NCBI GenBank assembly: GCA_020696915.1
Contig: JAJFMR010000124.1
Span: forward strand, 1-7,941
Origin: Rhizobiaceae bacterium
GTDB taxonomy: Bacteria > Pseudomonadota > Alphaproteobacteria > Rhizobiales > Rhizobiaceae
DNA: 7,941 nt
Direction: 5' to 3'
Part shown: positions 7,353 to 7,941 of the stretch, one piece after another
Numbering within the stretch: position 1 is the first letter of the stretch
Layout of the letters: each line of letters begins with the position of its first letter
Notes under the pieces: model-generated
What the model was told of the DNA's origin: nothing
What the model saw: only the letters and a program-made list of their open reading frames with translations
The model's database searches: none
Translations under genes and position numbers: made by a program

Positions 7353-7367
7353 GTTCCTGTTATGTTC
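7353..7367 (-). promoter_or_regulatory. LexA (SOS) box of the imuA-imuB-dnaE2 operon
   Basis: The plus strand reads GTTC (7353-7356), a 7-nt spacer CTGTTAT, and GTTC (7364-7367), an exact match to the alphaproteobacterial LexA box GTTC-N7-GTTC. It ends 22 nt before the imuA start codon and lies just downstream of the candidate promoter, where bound LexA would block transcription. Known alphaproteobacterial imu cassettes are LexA-regulated, which fits. Confidence 0.9.
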
Positions 7368-7368
7368 T

Positions 7369-7400
7369 AATAGATTCCAGAGCGTCCGGATGGAGTCAAG
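7369..7400 (-). promoter_or_regulatory. Candidate promoter of the imu operon
   Basis: Read on the minus strand, CTTGACT at 7394-7400 matches the alphaproteobacterial -35 consensus CTTGAC. The -10 is less clear: AATCTA (7371-7376) has a 17-nt spacer from TTGACT but a poor match, and TCTATT (7369-7374) matches TATAAT at four of six positions with a 19-nt spacer. The LexA box follows directly. Confidence 0.5.
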
Positions 7401-7464
7401 CGCTTTGCCAAGAATCTGGTTCTGACGAGCGACTGCGCTTTAGGCAGAATGTCGACAGCCAGCT

Positions 7465-7476
7465 AGCTTGAAAGCT
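7465..7476. promoter_or_regulatory. Short inverted repeat at the vapB translation start region
   Basis: AGCTT-GA-AAGCT is a perfect 5-bp inverted repeat ending 3 nt before the vapB ATG. VapB-type antitoxins commonly bind inverted repeats near their own promoter, so it could be an autoregulatory operator, but it is short and may be chance. Confidence 0.25.
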
Positions 7477-7479
7477 CCC

Positions 7480-7734
7480 ATGGCGCTGAGCATCAAGGAT
7501 CCCGAGACCGAGCGCCTCGCCCGCATCCTCGCCGGGCTTACCGGTGAGACCATCACGCTAGCCACCAGACGCGCGCTCGAGGAGCGTCTGCGCCGCATCG
7601 GCCCCGACACAGGCAAGGCCGCCCTTCTCGAGGATCTCGCCGCCAGCCGCCGGCGCTGGAGCGCCCTGCCCGTCCTCGACGATCGCAGCGCCGACGAGAT
7701 CATCGGCTACGACGAGGGCGGGCTGCCGAACTGA
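7480..7734 (+). CDS. vapB: Type II antitoxin, VapB/PSK transcription-factor family
   Basis: This 84-residue protein has MALSIKDPETERLARILAGLTGETIT at its start, ALEERLRRIG in the middle, and LDDRSADEIIGYDEGGLPN at its end. This is the pattern of Rv0623-like (PSK_trans_fac) VapB antitoxins: an N-terminal ribbon-helix-helix-type DNA-binding part and a C-terminal tail that wraps and inhibits the VapC ribonuclease. The family start MALxIKDPE selects ATG 7480; an in-frame TTG at 7468 is rejected. The stop overlaps the next start (TGATG), the usual coupling to vapC. The antitoxin looks intact, but its toxin partner appears damaged, so it may be an orphan regulator. It is transcribed divergently from imuA, with 149 bp between the two starts holding the imu promoter and LexA box. 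Confidence 0.9.
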   Translation: MALSIKDPETERLARILAGLTGETITLATRRALEERLRRIGPDTGKAALLEDLAASRRRWSALPVLDDRSADEIIGYDEGGLPN

Positions 7735-7941
7735 TGGTCATCGGCGCTTCGGCAATTGTCGCGACCGCGCTCGACGAGCCCGAGGCGCCGAGGTCAGCCG
7801 ACATCGTCATGGAGGCGGCCGCGCCGGCTTCCCCGGAACTGAAGGCTCGAAACGCGGCGCCTGAAGGTCTATATGGCGGGAATGGAAAGAGGCATCGCCC
7901 GCATCTACCAGACCCGCTCATGGCATGCGGAGCTGTCGCCA
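7734..7941 (+). pseudogene. VapC PIN-domain toxin, probably decayed; runs off the window
   Basis: The frame begins at ATG 7734, overlapping the vapB stop by one base (TGATG), and stays open to the window edge (69 residues). Its first about 24 residues, MVIGASAIVATALDEPEAPR then SADI, clearly match the VapC start MVIDASAIVAxxLDEPEA. Position 4 is Gly instead of the first catalytic PIN Asp. After residue about 24 I see no further PIN features: the expected helix with the conserved Glu (around LVEAxIVLEAR) is missing, and the sequence becomes rich in Ala, Pro, Gly and basic residues. Most likely this is a truncated or recombined vapC remnant with no ribonuclease activity. A divergent intact toxin or a sequence error cannot be excluded because the 3' part lies outside the window. 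Confidence 0.6.
7873..7941 (+). CDS. Possible unrecognised ORF start, 3' partial
   Basis: In the frame one step off the vapC remnant, ATG 7873 is preceded by GAAGG (7863-7867) at 5-nt spacing and opens a frame that reads to the window edge: MAGMERGIARIYQTRSWHAE and onward. This has a more protein-like composition than the overlapping vapC-frame tail. I do not recognise a family. It might be the start of the next gene, or the fragment joined to the broken vapC. Only 23 residues are visible, so the call is tentative. Confidence 0.25.
   Translation, partial: MAGMERGIARIYQTRSWHAELSP

Noticed and set aside
7419..7422. Additional GTTC that could form a second LexA box
   Set aside because: No partner GTTC or GAAC at the 7-nt spacing.
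6329..7471. A 380-codon open frame on the plus strand running across imuA and the intergenic region
   Set aside because: Antisense shadow of imuA and the imuA/imuB overlap; composition rich in Arg, Gly, Gln and Pro with no family features.
1..7941. CRISPR array, tRNA/rRNA genes, insertion sequence or phage genes
   Set aside because: No spaced direct repeats, no RNA-gene signatures and no transposase or integrase sequence were recognised anywhere in the window.

Overview
The window is GC-rich, and its gene content and gene order look like a chromosome of the alphaproteobacterial order Hyphomicrobiales, probably Rhizobiaceae or a close relative. Three things suggest this. A thioredoxin/TPR (YbbN/CnoX-type) gene, a LON-domain gene and a Trm112-like gene lie in a row, a grouping I recall from rhizobia. 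The SOS box has the alphaproteobacterial form GTTC-N7-GTTC. There is a complete imuA-imuB-dnaE2 mutagenesis cassette. The genus call is not certain.

Layout. (1) Positions 1-1539, plus strand: the 3' end of a CnoX/YbbN-like co-chaperone gene, then a LON substrate-binding-domain protein (GTG start at 608), then a small Trm112-family protein. A GC-rich hairpin plus T-run sits on the stop codon of the last gene. (2) Positions 1655-7330, minus strand: the SOS mutasome operon, transcribed imuA -> imuB -> dnaE2 (imuC), converging on region 1. imuA and imuB overlap by 182 nt in different frames, and imuB and dnaE2 overlap by 4 nt (ATGA). A perfect LexA box (7353-7367) lies just upstream of imuA, downstream of a CTTGAC-type -35 element. 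(3) Positions 7480-7941, plus strand, divergent from imuA: a complete VapB/PSK-type antitoxin gene followed by a translationally coupled vapC start. That vapC has lost the first PIN-domain aspartate and soon stops looking like a PIN domain, so it is probably a decayed toxin. The window ends inside it.

How the genes work together. ImuA (RecA-like accessory protein), ImuB (Y-family-like protein lacking catalytic residues, a hub that binds the beta clamp in studied homologues) and DnaE2/ImuC (the catalytic error-prone C-family polymerase) form the SOS-induced translesion mutasome. LexA repression would turn all three on together after DNA damage. The other genes are ordinary chromosomal neighbours. 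I see no mobile-element genes, tRNA, rRNA or CRISPR array. I found no clearly new system. The items most worth a second look are the long dual-coding imuA/imuB overlap and the orphaned, damaged VapBC pair.
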